A stretch of 49,638 nt of DNA from CAZNMF01 sp035547155. Lineage in GTDB: Bacteria > Acidobacteriota > Vicinamibacteria > Vicinamibacterales > SCN-69-37. Positions within the stretch are counted from its first letter, which is position 1. Each line of letters starts with the position of its first letter. Under the pieces are notes generated by a model. The model saw only the letters and a list, made by a program, of their open reading frames with translations, had not been told where the DNA came from and searched no databases. Of the stretch, positions 32,832 to 41,436 are shown one piece after another. The stretch lies in the NCBI GenBank assembly GCA_035547155.1, contig DASZVJ010000131.1:1-49638 (forward strand), in the 5' to 3' direction. A program made the position numbers and the translations under genes.

Positions 32832-34355
32832 TCACGGCGCCGAGCACGCGGTCACGTGCGAACGTCCGAGCCACGACGTGGCGACGGCCGCGCGGCCATC
32901 ATTGACGAAGATCACGTTGGACTGAGCGCCTGGCGCGTCGATGACGCAATACCCGAGCATCGTGCCGCGATCGGCGTCCCAGACGATGAGCTGTCCCATC
33001 AGCGTCGTCGCCGCCACTCGGTGCGACGACGCGTCGATGGCCACGGCTGCGATCGCACTGCGCGCGCCGTTGAGCACGTGTACGTCGAGGCTCGGAAGCG
33101 CCCACAACGCGATGCGGCGCTCATCGGCGGGCGTCGCTACGACGTCGAGATCCCGGTTGAACGCGAGAACACGACGCGCGGCCACCGCTGCGCCCTCCGA
33201 CGACGCCAGCGTGCGCCCGTCGCGCGGATCGATCACGGCAAGACCGTCATCGGTGGCCAGCCAGGTTCCGTCGTTCAACACCTCGACTCGGCCTCCGGGC
33301 ACGGCGGCCGAGCTGCGCACGTCTCCGGTGAACGGATTCAGGGCACGGCGAAACCGATCTCGACCCGAAAGCGACCGAATCGCACCCGTGTCGACGTCGA
33401 CGACGAGAGTCGGGTCTGTCTTGTGTCCGCTGAAATCCAGCACGGCGAACCGGCCTGACTCGGCAATCCGGCACGAGTCGAGACCCCCCTCGAATGACAG
33501 GTGGCGTGATGCGGCGCCTGTGTCCAGATTCCATATCGTCAGGCCGGGCCGATTCCTGGGCGCAAGAACGCTGTAGGTCTCACAGGTCGCCAGCGTGCCG
33601 TCGCGGCGAAAGACCATCGACAGCAGCCGGCCACCGACGTTCAACGTGTCTCGCTCGAGCGTCCAGGTCGACGTATTCCAAACCTGAAGAATGCCCGCCT
33701 GATGATCCGCGCCGACGAGGCGAGATCCGTCGGGACTCAGCGCGAGGTCCCATGCCGTGTGCCGGCTGTCGAGCGATCGCGTCTGCCAGCGCGGAACGCC
33801 AGCGATGACGCTCACCAGCGGCAGGTCGACGGCCGTCACCGGCACATCGCGCGGAATGTCGCGAAGATTGCGCGCGGTCACGGAGATCGATTTGCCGGTC
33901 GCCTGGACCAACGCCCGCAGGATGTCCGCGCGATCCCGATAGTCGATCTCCAGCGTCATGTCTGACGGCTCGCCGTCCGCACGCGCGAACGTGATTTCGA
34001 TTAGCGCCATCTGCTGCGTCGACCGCGCCGGAAACGGAAACAGGCCTCCCGACGCGGCGAGAGCGCTGAACGCGTCGTATGAGAACCCGAGCGAGACGAC
34101 GTCCCGCACCGGAACGACGACGAGCCCGACATGAAGATCCACAGCACGGATCTCTTCGGCGGTAATTTCGAGGGTCTTGTCCTGGCGCGCGATTGTGCTC
34201 GCATCGACAGCGCCCGGCGTCGCGGCCACCGCCGAGCCTCCCACGATGCGGACACGCGTCCATCGCCGGACACGATCGGGACGTTGTGGGGCCGCGATGG
34301 TGGAAGCAACCGACGCAAGCGCCAGCGTTGAGACGAGCGCGGCGAATATCTTCAT
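32832..34355 (-). CDS. Secreted WD40-like beta-propeller protein
   Basis: This 507-residue protein starts at 34355 (MKIFAALVSTLALASVAS, a signal peptide ending near IAAPQ), with GAGGAA upstream. A first domain of about 150 residues (LEITAEEIRAVDL, VLVVPVRDVVSLGFSYDAF type strands) is followed by blades with WD40/PQQ-like character (AWDLALSPDGSRLVGADHQ, LQVWNTSTW, GLTIWNLDTG, RIALWALPSLDV, GQLIVWDADRGTMLG). No catalytic site is visible, and a scaffold or binding role is likely. It begins 20 bp after the mug stop codon and is probably co-transcribed with it. Confidence 0.75.
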   Translation of the reverse strand: MKIFAALVSTLALASVASTIAAPQRPDRVRRWTRVRIVGGSAVAATPGAVDASTIARQDKTLEITAEEIRAVDLHVGLVVVPVRDVVSLGFSYDAFSALAASGGLFPFPARSTQQMALIEITFARADGEPSDMTLEIDYRDRADILRALVQATGKSISVTARNLRDIPRDVPVTAVDLPLVSVIAGVPRWQTRSLDSRHTAWDLALSPDGSRLVGADHQAGILQVWNTSTWTLERDTLNVGGRLLSMVFRRDGTLATCETYSVLAPRNRPGLTIWNLDTGAASRHLSFEGGLDSCRIAESGRFAVLDFSGHKTDPTLVVDVDTGAIRSLSGRDRFRRALNPFTGDVRSSAAVPGGRVEVLNDGTWLATDDGLAVIDPRDGRTLASSEGAAVAARRVLAFNRDLDVVATPADERRIALWALPSLDVHVLNGARSAIAAVAIDASSHRVAATTLMGQLIVWDADRGTMLGYCVIDAPGAQSNVIFVNDGRAAVATSWLGRSHVTACSAP

Positions 34356-34375
34356 GGAATTCCTCGGCGTGACGG

Positions 34376-35008
34376 TCACGTCTTGTCCGGCCGTCCGTCA
34401 AGATCGCGATCCGCATGGAGGATGGCTCGTCTCAACTCGCCGAATGCCTTCGCGAAGTCACGCGCCTGATGATTGGCGTTGAGGCCACTCGTGTTCGGCA
34501 GCACCCACAGGCGCGCGCCCGCTAGCCGCTCTGTCTGCTCGCCGAACGCCGCCTTCGGCCGATCGAACGCGACGCGATACGCGCCGACGCCGACGATCGC
34601 AACGATGCGCGGGCGATAGCGGCGGAGCTTGCGTTCCAGCGCTGCGCGTCCGGCACGCATCTCATCGTCGGTCAGCTCCGCGGCTGATGCCGTCGCGCGC
34701 GCGACGAGATTCGTGATGCCGATCCCGCTCGCGAGCATCGTCTGCTGCTGCCACGGCTGCAGCACGGTCCTGGTCAAACCCGCGTCGTGCAGCGCGCGCC
34801 AGAAGCGATTCCCCGGCCGCGCGAAGTGCAGCCCGGTCGCCGCGGAATACAGACCGGGATTGATCCCGCAGAACAACACGTCGAGGTTCGGCGCGATGAG
34901 ATCGGGAATGCGCGTGCCTTCCGCGGCGCGCAAATCGGCGGTCGTCGGCCGTGTCGGCGCGACGTCCGGACGCGCGGCTGTCACGCGCCGGCGACGAGGT
35001 CGTGGCAT
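34376..35008 (-). CDS. mug: G:T/U mismatch-specific DNA glycosylase (Mug family)
   Basis: This protein of about 210 residues has the Mug/TDG core: NLDVLFCGINPGLYSAATG with the GINPG motif carrying the catalytic Asn, HFARPGNRFWRALHDAGL for base and DNA contacts, ASGIGITNLVAR, and the second motif LWVLPNTSGLNANHQ. It removes uracil, thymine or etheno-cytosine from mismatches with G. The N-terminal 25 residues are basic. The start is uncertain (ATG at 35008 or 35026). It is divergent from the NlpC/P60 gene and followed closely by the propeller gene. Confidence 0.9.
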   Translation of the reverse strand: MPRPRRRRVTAARPDVAPTRPTTADLRAAEGTRIPDLIAPNLDVLFCGINPGLYSAATGLHFARPGNRFWRALHDAGLTRTVLQPWQQQTMLASGIGITNLVARATASAAELTDDEMRAGRAALERKLRRYRPRIVAIVGVGAYRVAFDRPKAAFGEQTERLAGARLWVLPNTSGLNANHQARDFAKAFGELRRAILHADRDLDGRPDKT

Positions 35009-35133
35009 CTTGCGGGGACCGCGCATGCGCACGCAGCATCGCACAGGCCCACGCGCGTCACCAGCACGGATCGGCGTCAACCTGGGTTACCATCGACGCG
35101 CGTTTTCTCGGCCCAGACGAAGGACAACACGTC

Positions 35134-36843
35134 ATGCACGCCGGCATCCCTCTCCGATGTCGCTGGTCCCATGTCACGCTCGTCGCTGCCGTGGCCGCGA
35201 TGAGCTGCGGCAAAGCCGTTCCTGCCAACGACGCCAACACGGCGACGCCGCCGGCCGCCGCAGGCGTGTCGCTGCCGCCCCCGGCACCGGCACCGCCCTC
35301 ACCTCCAGCCGTCGCGCCTGCACCGTCATCTGTCGCAGCACCTGCACCTGCGCCCGCGATCGGCACAGCCGCACTCCTGGCGCCCGTGACGCCCGCGGAA
35401 TCCGCGCCCACTCCGGACGTGCTGCCTCAAACGCCCGCGGCCGACGCCACGGTCCCTGACGACACGCCCGTCCCGTCGTCGTCGACGGAACCGACGATCG
35501 AAGATCGCTTGCGCGCGGCCGTGCGGCTCTGGCGCAACGTGCCGTACCAAGAGGACGGCACGACGCGGCGCGGCATCGGCAACGCCGCGTTCGTGCGCGC
35601 GATCTTCCAGGACGCGCTCGCGAGCAGCGTCCCCGGCCGCTACGACGATTTGATTCGCACGGGCAAGCTCGTCGATCGCAAGGCACTTGCACCGGGCGAC
35701 GTCGTGTTCTTCGAAAGCGGGGCGTTCGGGTTGTTCAAGTCGAAGACCGCGGGCATCTATCTCGGCCGCAATGACGTCGCGCTTGCGCGCAAAGACGAGG
35801 GCGTCAGGGTCGTGAAGCTGTCGGACGCCAAGCTCAACGCGTCGTACAAGACCGCGCGTCGCATCTCGTCCGGTGACAACACGGCGCCGACGTTCGACCT
35901 CGCGAAGTACGGATCGGATCGCGCGTCGCTCCTGCGCGATATCGCCAAGGCGTGGTCCGGCACGCTCTATCGCGCCAACGGCACGACGTTCGCGGGCATC
36001 GGCAACGACGAGTTCGTGCGCGAGGTCTACGGCGCGATCTACGAGACCGATCTCGAAGGCGATCCGAAAACGTGGGCGGCGATGGGCCAGGCGGTGGCGA
36101 AGGAGAAGCTCGAGCCGGGCGACATCATCCTGTACGAAGCGGACGTCGTCGGGCCATTCGTCAAACAGCGGCACGCGGGCATCTATCTGGGCGACGGCGA
36201 GTTCGTCGCGGCCGTGAAAGGATCCGCGGTCTCGATCCTGAAGCTGAACGACGCGCGCTGGCGGTCGGTCTACAAGGGCGCGCGGCGCATCGATCCTGAC
36301 GCGCTCGCGCGCACGGAAGAGGCGCGCGAGACACGGAGCGCCGGCCGTGCGACGAGCGCGCGCAGCGACAACGCGTCGACGGCCCTGTCGAATCGCGCAC
36401 CAGGCGTCAGCACGGCCGCGGCCTCGCCAGCAGGCGCCCCCCGTGTGCTGTCGGATTCCGAGCGACGGTTGCGCGACGTCACGGAAGAATGGCGCGGCAC
36501 GCCGTACAAGCTCGGCGGCACGTCGCGATCGGGCATCGACTGCTCCGCGTTCTCACGCGTGCTGTACGAGAACGTCTACCAGCTCGAGCTGCCGCGGACC
36601 GCGGAAGAACAGGAACAGCTTGGAGCAGCCGTCAACCGCGACGGTCTCCAGCCGGGCGATTTGATCTTCTTTCGCACGCAGGGCATGGGCCCGTTGTTCA
36701 AGAGCCGGCACGTGGGCGTCTATCTCGGCGGCGGCGAGTTCGCGCAGGCGTCAGGCCGGCGAGGCGTGACAATCTCACGCCTGGACAATCGCTATTGGAG
36801 CAAGAAGTACCACGCCGCGAGGCGGGTCACACGCGGTCTTTGA
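35134..36843 (+). CDS. Lipoprotein with three NlpC/P60 domains, the first two degenerate
   Basis: This 569-residue protein starts at 35134 behind AAGGA. A hydrophobic segment ending AAMSCG (Cys25) suggests a lipoprotein. A Pro/Ala-rich linker of about 90 residues follows, then three homologous domains at about 122-245, 260-386 and 440-569. The third has the catalytic Cys470 (SGIDCSAF) and His526 (KSRHVGVYLG); the third catalytic position is Gln538. In domain one the Cys is Asn150 (RGIGNAAF) and the His is Thr205; in domain two the Cys is Asn291 (AGIGNDEF) while His347 stays. Only the last can be an active peptidoglycan endopeptidase. The others may bind cell-wall peptides. A linker at about 390-437 separates domains two and three. 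Confidence 0.88.
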   Translation: MHAGIPLRCRWSHVTLVAAVAAMSCGKAVPANDANTATPPAAAGVSLPPPAPAPPSPPAVAPAPSSVAAPAPAPAIGTAALLAPVTPAESAPTPDVLPQTPAADATVPDDTPVPSSSTEPTIEDRLRAAVRLWRNVPYQEDGTTRRGIGNAAFVRAIFQDALASSVPGRYDDLIRTGKLVDRKALAPGDVVFFESGAFGLFKSKTAGIYLGRNDVALARKDEGVRVVKLSDAKLNASYKTARRISSGDNTAPTFDLAKYGSDRASLLRDIAKAWSGTLYRANGTTFAGIGNDEFVREVYGAIYETDLEGDPKTWAAMGQAVAKEKLEPGDIILYEADVVGPFVKQRHAGIYLGDGEFVAAVKGSAVSILKLNDARWRSVYKGARRIDPDALARTEEARETRSAGRATSARSDNASTALSNRAPGVSTAAASPAGAPRVLSDSERRLRDVTEEWRGTPYKLGGTSRSGIDCSAFSRVLYENVYQLELPRTAEEQEQLGAAVNRDGLQPGDLIFFRTQGMGPLFKSRHVGVYLGGGEFAQASGRRGVTISRLDNRYWSKKYHAARRVTRGL

Positions 36844-37090
36844 GCGACGCCATGCGTCGATCGACCTCGGAGATGGCCTGCTCGAGATGCGCGCGGCGGC
36901 GCTCGTGGGTGGTCGACTGGAGCTGTCGCTCCAGCTCCGCTCGAGCCAGACGGAGCGACTCCAAGGCCCGGACGGCCTCCGGGTCCCGCACGTCCTGCAG
37001 GCTCTTCTCGAACCGGGCCCGTTCGAGCTCTTCCATGCGCTCCTGAATCCGCGACTCCGCGTCGATCAACCCTTCGCCGGCATCACTCAT
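36827..37090 (-). CDS. Small coiled-coil protein (87 aa)
   Basis: This 87-residue protein is almost wholly charged helix (ESRIQERMEELERARFEKSL, LRLARAELERQLQSTTHERRR, LEQAISEVDRRMASL) with heptad spacing of hydrophobic residues, predicting a long coiled coil. There is no signal peptide or Cys. I recognise no family. Its last 17 bp overlap the end of the NlpC/P60 gene on the other strand. Codon use is like that of neighbouring genes, which supports a real gene. Confidence 0.65.
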   Translation of the reverse strand: MSDAGEGLIDAESRIQERMEELERARFEKSLQDVRDPEAVRALESLRLARAELERQLQSTTHERRRAHLEQAISEVDRRMASLKDRV

Positions 37091-37327
37091 GTCGTCTCGT
37101 CCCTCTCGGACCGGTCACGTCGACCTTCGCCCCTCGAGCTCGAAGAGCGTCCTCCATCGTACCGCGACGGGCGCGCATCTCAAGCCTTGAAATATCGCCG
37201 GAATGATGCTGTCCCCCTGTCTCCGCGTCACGGACGGGGCGTGCTATCCTTCAGCCTCAATTTCGCTTACGAGCAATTGTGTCAGTGATCGTCGGCGGCG
37301 CGTGCGCGTGCCGCGAGGAGGGGGCCT

Positions 37328-38950
37328 GTGGTACTCAAACGAACATTTCCGGTCCTGATCGGGACTGCGGCCGCCGCGGTGCTCGCGGCCACCGCGCTCG
37401 GCCGGGCCCAGGCGCCCGCTGGCGGCGCCGACGCGGTGCACGACGCCTTGTGGAAGGCGTTCGACGCGAACAGCGACAACTGGATCACGCGCGACGAGAT
37501 GCGCGGCGCGTTCGGCAAGTGGTACGACGCGGCCGACAGCGCGAAGAGCGGATCGATCACGACCGAACAGCTCGGACCGGCGCTGAATACGGCGCTGGCG
37601 TTGCCGACGCCTGAAGCGCCAGCCGGACGCGGGGGCCGCGGGGCCGGCGCGCCTGGAGGCCGTGGCGCGGGACGCGGCTCTGGGGCGTTCGTCGCGGGCG
37701 CGACGACGCCGGGCCTGAATGAGCCGTGCGGCGGCCGCAGCCAGACCCCGACCCAGCCGTGCGCGTCGGATGTCGAGAAGATGATGGCGGTGTTGCCGGC
37801 GACGGCGCCCGCCAAACCGGCGAAGGCGCGCAAAGTGCTGATCTGGTCGCGCATCCCCTCGTCCGGCTATCAGCACTCGTCGATTCCGCTGGCCGCGAAG
37901 ACGGTCGAAGAGCTCGGCAAGAAGACCGGTGCGTGGACGTCCGACACGTCGTGGGATCCGGCCGTCTTCACGGCGGATAACCTGAAGCAGTACGACGCGA
38001 TCTTCCTGTCGAGCACAACGGGCTGCTTCCTCGACATGTCGCCGATCATCGCCGAGGGCGCCACCGAGGCGACGCCGGCGGCGAAGGCCGAGGCCAAGCG
38101 CGTCACCGACGAGCGGCGCGCGGCGCTGATCGGATTCGTGCGCGGCGGCAAGGGCGTCGCGGGCATCCATGCGACAGGCGACTCGTATCACTCGCCGTGT
38201 CCGAACGACGAGCCGGCGGCCGGACGCGCCGGCGGCGGCTTCGGCCGGTTCGGCGGTGCGGGCGGCGGTCAGGGCGCGACGCTGGCGACGGTGATCCTGC
38301 GCTGGTCCTGGGGCGTCGACGACAAGAAGCTCCAGAACGACGACATGAAGCTCACCAAGGCCGACATGGAAGCAGTCGCCGACGCGATGTACGCGCAGCT
38401 CGATCCGGGCCAGGCGGGTCACGTCTCGAAGACGGACTTCGCCGCGCGCATCGCGCCGCTCGTGACGCTGTCGAATCCGGCCATCGGCAACCCCGGCCGC
38501 GACAACGGCCGCGGCTCGTGGCCGGACTGGGACAACATGATCGGCGGGTTCTTCAAGTTCCACTGGCTCGATCCGCAGCAGATCACGGTGAAGATCGACG
38601 ACAAGACCAGCCCGCTCACCAAGATGTTCAACGGGCAGGAGTTCGACGTGAACGACGAGACGTACACGTTCAGCGTCAACTCGTTCTCGCGCAAGAACGT
38701 CCACGTGCTCACGAGCATCGACTACGACAAGTTCTCGTTCATGGCGAAGCTCAAGGAGAGCAGCCCGCGTCCGGATCACGACTTCGGCCTGAGCTGGATC
38801 AAGAAGGATGGCCAGGGCCGCGTGTTCTACATGGCGCTGGGCCACGACGAGCGGATTTACGCGATGAAGCCGATGGTCGAGCACCTGCTCGCGGGCATGC
38901 AGTACGCGCTCGGCGACCTGAAGGCGGACGACAGCCCGAGCCAGAAGTAG
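37328..38950 (+). CDS. Secreted ThuA-like protein with EF-hand motifs
   Basis: This 540-residue protein starts at the GTG at 37328 with GAGGAGGGG upstream. A signal peptide (RTFPVLIGTAAAAVLAATALGRAQA) is followed by a canonical EF-hand loop DANSDNWITRDE (46-57) and a degenerate one (70-81). A Gly/Arg-rich linker (99-123) leads to a ThuA-like domain: ARKVLIWSRIPSSGYQHSSIP (168-), YDAIFLSSTTGCF and GVAGIHATGDSYHS. The domain is interrupted at about 292-395 by Gly-rich sequence and another EF-hand-like helix-loop (DPGQAGHVSKTD), and then resumes (WPDWDNMIGGFFKFH to GHDERIYAMKPMVEHLLAGMQYALGD). ThuA domains are amidotransferase-like and linked to sugar use. A strong terminator follows. Confidence 0.85.
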   Translation: MVLKRTFPVLIGTAAAAVLAATALGRAQAPAGGADAVHDALWKAFDANSDNWITRDEMRGAFGKWYDAADSAKSGSITTEQLGPALNTALALPTPEAPAGRGGRGAGAPGGRGAGRGSGAFVAGATTPGLNEPCGGRSQTPTQPCASDVEKMMAVLPATAPAKPAKARKVLIWSRIPSSGYQHSSIPLAAKTVEELGKKTGAWTSDTSWDPAVFTADNLKQYDAIFLSSTTGCFLDMSPIIAEGATEATPAAKAEAKRVTDERRAALIGFVRGGKGVAGIHATGDSYHSPCPNDEPAAGRAGGGFGRFGGAGGGQGATLATVILRWSWGVDDKKLQNDDMKLTKADMEAVADAMYAQLDPGQAGHVSKTDFAARIAPLVTLSNPAIGNPGRDNGRGSWPDWDNMIGGFFKFHWLDPQQITVKIDDKTSPLTKMFNGQEFDVNDETYTFSVNSFSRKNVHVLTSIDYDKFSFMAKLKESSPRPDHDFGLSWIKKDGQGRVFYMALGHDERIYAMKPMVEHLLAGMQYALGDLKADDSPSQK

Positions 38951-38952
38951 GT

Positions 38953-38978
38953 CGTAGGGGCGGGCCCGTGCCCGCCTC
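38953..38978 (+). repeat. REP-like hairpin, fourth copy
   Basis: The element begins CGTAGGGGCGGGC and closes with GCCCGCCTC around a CCGT loop. It starts just after the ThuA stop codon. The CGTAGGGGC lead is shared with the copies at 1775-1834 and 27004-27028, but the loop is shorter and the stem longer. Confidence 0.6.
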
Positions 38979-38993
38979 TCCCCCAAACGCACC

Positions 38994-39033
38994 AACGCCC
39001 CGGCGCCTTGCGGCACCGGGGCGTTGTCTTTTC
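38994..39033 (+). terminator. Rho-independent terminator of the ThuA gene
   Basis: AACGCCCCGG (38994-39003) pairs perfectly with CCGGGGCGTT (39016-39025) around a 12-nt loop, followed by GTCTTTTCT. This is the clearest intrinsic terminator in the window. A second stem, TCTGGTCCG/CGGACCAGA (39032-39040 and 39057-39065), lies next to it and may serve the convergent ABC operon. Confidence 0.8.
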
Positions 39034-39082
39034 TGGTCCGAAGGCCCCGTGTTCCCCGGACCAGAACTCGAGGGCGCGCGCG

Positions 39083-39835
39083 TCAGGCGCGCGCCGGGCC
39101 ACCGTGGAAGTGGCCGTAGGGATCGGCGGCAAGCAGCGCCATCGCCTCTTCGGCGTCGACGACGCGTCCGTCGAACAGATGCACGGAGCGATCGGCGTGC
39201 TGCGCGTAACGCGGATCGTGCGTGACCATGCAGATCGTCGCGCCCTCCGCGTGCAGCTCGCGCATCAGCTCCATCACCGACTCGCCGTTCTTCGAGTCCA
39301 GGTTGCCGGTGGGCTCGTCGGCGAGCAGGATGGACGGCGCGCCTGCGACGGCGCGCGCGACGGCGACGCGCTGCTGCTGACCGCCGGAGAGCTGGCTCGG
39401 CAGGTGCTTGGCACGATGCGCCATGCCGACGCGCTCGAGCGCCGCGATCACGCGCTCCTTGCGCTCGCTCGACGCCATGCCGCGATAGGTCAGCGGCAGC
39501 TCGACGTTCTCGTAGACCGAGAGGTCGCCGATCAGATTGAAGCTCTGGAAGATGAAGCCGATCTCGCGATTGCGCACGCGCGCGCGCTCGGCGAGGTTCA
39601 GCTCTTCGACGGGCTGGCCGTTCAACCGGTACTTGCCGGTCGTCGGCGTGTCGAGCAGGCCGAGAATCGAGAGCAGCGTCGACTTGCCGCAGCCCGATGG
39701 CCCGGAGATGGCGACGTACTCGCCGCGCTCGATGGTGACGGTCACCTCGGCGAGCGCGTGGGTTTCCACTTCATCCGTGTAGTAGATCTTGCTCAGTCCT
39801 TCGAGCTCGATGACGGGCATCATGGTCGAGTTCAT
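39083..39835 (-). CDS. MacB/LolD-type ABC transporter ATPase
   Basis: This 250-residue ATPase starts at 39835 (MNSTMMPVIELEGL), with AGGAG 6 nt upstream. It has Walker A GPSGCGKST (45-53), a Q-loop (FIFQSFNL), the signature LSGGQQQR, Walker B ILLADEPTGNLD and the switch His in VTHD. The LDxxT and GEVE-type features fit the MacB/LolD/FtsE class that works with FtsX-fold permeases. The last 20 residues form a His/Gly/Pro-rich tail. It follows an HlyD-type adaptor gene by 41 bp. No permease gene is part of this operon, so it may serve the orphan ADOP permeases elsewhere. Confidence 0.93.
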   Translation of the reverse strand: MNSTMMPVIELEGLSKIYYTDEVETHALAEVTVTIERGEYVAISGPSGCGKSTLLSILGLLDTPTTGKYRLNGQPVEELNLAERARVRNREIGFIFQSFNLIGDLSVYENVELPLTYRGMASSERKERVIAALERVGMAHRAKHLPSQLSGGQQQRVAVARAVAGAPSILLADEPTGNLDSKNGESVMELMRELHAEGATICMVTHDPRYAQHADRSVHLFDGRVVDAEEAMALLAADPYGHFHGGPARA

Positions 39836-39876
39836 CTTGGCTCCTGAAGACAGGCCATCACGGGGTCCTGCCGGCG

Positions 39877-41127
39877 TCACTGCAGCTTCAATCGATCGAA
39901 CGCGTCATATTGAGACATGTCGGAGAGGATGACGCTGTCCCCTTCCTTCAATCCATCCACGATCTCGACGTACTGCACGGACCGCCGCCCGATCTTGACG
40001 GTCGTGCGCACGGCTTCGGTCCCCACCTTTCGGAACAGCGAGATGGTACCGCTGTCCTGGCTGATCGCGGGGCTCTCCACGAAGAGCACCGACGCCAGCT
40101 TCTCGAGCTGGATCGTGCCGTCGATGCTCAGGTCCGGTCTGGCGCCGGCCGGCAGCGGACCGTCCAGCGTCACGTCGACGCCGACCGTGCCGCCGTTCGA
40201 CGCCGGATCGATGCGCGAGACGTGGCCCGGCACATGGCCGTTGCGCGTGTCGATGTCGGCCACCTGGCCGATGGCGACGTCCCTCGTCTGCGTCTCGGGG
40301 ATGCGCACCTCGGCCTTGAGCTTCAACGGATTGGACACGCGCGCGAGGTTCGTGCCCGGCGACACCTGCTGGCCTTCTTCGACGCTGACGATCTGCAGAC
40401 GGCCGGACATGGCCGCCTTCACCTGCAGATCGGCGAGCTGGCGGAGCGCGCGATCGTAGTCGGCGCGCTTCTGGTTGACCGTCGCCTCGTACGGCGCGAG
40501 CTGCAGCGACTCGTTCTGGACGGCCGCGTCGAGCTGCTGCTTGGCCAGTGTCAATCGATTCTCCGCCTGATCGACCGCGGCCTGCTTCTGTTTGATCGTG
40601 AAGGCCGAGACGAGGCCCTTCTCGGCCAGCGCCTTGTTCAGATCGAGATCGGTCTTCGCCAGTTGGAGCGAGGAATCGGCTTCGACGATCGTGGACTTCT
40701 GCGCGAGCTGATTATTGGCGAGCGTCGCTTTCTGATTGGCGAGCTGGGCCACGGACGTCTTCCAGTCCATCTCGGCGCTGGCGGCCGCCTGCCGCTGGTC
40801 GGGGTTGTCGAGCTCGAGGATCACGGTGCCGGGCTCGACCTGCGCGCCGGGCCGCAGCACGATTTTCGCCACACGGCCGGCGGTCATCGCCGGAATCCAG
40901 CGAATCTCCTCGGGGACGAGCGTGCCGGCGCCGCGGACTTCACGGGTGAACGCGCCGCGCTGGACCGTACGGATCCACAACGTCGACTCGGTCACCGCCG
41001 GCAGCGCCGGCTGGAGACGCGATACGGCGACGCTGACGGCGACGACGCCGAGGGCGACGAGGACGCCGATGATCGCGCGGTTGCGCTGCTTGCGTTTCAG
41101 AATCGCGGGGTCGCGTTGGACATCCAT
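39877..41127 (-). CDS. HlyD/MacA-like periplasmic adaptor
   Basis: This 416-residue protein starts at 41127 (MDVQRDPAIL). One membrane helix (RAIIGVLVALGVVAVSVAV, about 17-35) anchors it. A lipoyl half-domain (GRVAKIVLRPGAQVEPGTVILELDN), a long coiled-coil hairpin (about 100-215), the second lipoyl half (AAMSGRLQIVSVEEGQQVSPGTNLARV), a beta-barrel (AEVRIPETQTRDVAIGQVADIDT) and a membrane-proximal domain ending FDRLKLQ follow, the order of MacA-type adaptors. It should bridge an inner-membrane pump and an outer-membrane channel. It lies in an operon with padR, a 75-residue ADOP-prefix protein and the ATPase. Confidence 0.9.
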   Translation of the reverse strand: MDVQRDPAILKRKQRNRAIIGVLVALGVVAVSVAVSRLQPALPAVTESTLWIRTVQRGAFTREVRGAGTLVPEEIRWIPAMTAGRVAKIVLRPGAQVEPGTVILELDNPDQRQAAASAEMDWKTSVAQLANQKATLANNQLAQKSTIVEADSSLQLAKTDLDLNKALAEKGLVSAFTIKQKQAAVDQAENRLTLAKQQLDAAVQNESLQLAPYEATVNQKRADYDRALRQLADLQVKAAMSGRLQIVSVEEGQQVSPGTNLARVSNPLKLKAEVRIPETQTRDVAIGQVADIDTRNGHVPGHVSRIDPASNGGTVGVDVTLDGPLPAGARPDLSIDGTIQLEKLASVLFVESPAISQDSGTISLFRKVGTEAVRTTVKIGRRSVQYVEIVDGLKEGDSVILSDMSQYDAFDRLKLQ

Positions 41128-41208
41128 GGTCTCGCGCTCTCTCTCAAACACGGATAAACGTTGAACGTTGCACGAAGTGGACACGCGCGCGATGGCGCCC
41201 GTCCATGG

Positions 41209-41436
41209 CTACGATTCTCTCGGCAGCAGATCCAGCAACTCCGGCATCAGATCCTCACCGTCGATTTCCGCCAGGCTCCGCGCTTCGGCTTCGGCCTCGC
41301 ACACGCCGTCGGCGCACAACTGCCGGTAGCGATCCTCGACGTGCTGCGTCAGCTCTTCGATGACATCCATCTCTGCCGTCGGGCTCAGACCGCCTCCGGC
41401 GATCCGCGCCCGGACGAGCCGCTTCCACTCAGGCAT
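41209..41436 (-). CDS. Stand-alone ADOP permease prefix-like protein (75 aa)
   Basis: The sequence MPEWKRLVRARIAGG, EMDVIEELTQHVEDRYRQL and EAEARSLAEID resembles the cytoplasmic N-terminal prefix domain of ADOP permeases. The frame ends with TAG at 41209 and nothing like a membrane part follows before the adaptor gene starts at 41127. It overlaps the padR stop codon by 8 bp, the usual padR-permease arrangement. It is either a decayed permease or a small partner protein that has become separate. Confidence 0.65.
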   Translation of the reverse strand: MPEWKRLVRARIAGGGLSPTAEMDVIEELTQHVEDRYRQLCADGVCEAEAEARSLAEIDGEDLMPELLDLLPRES

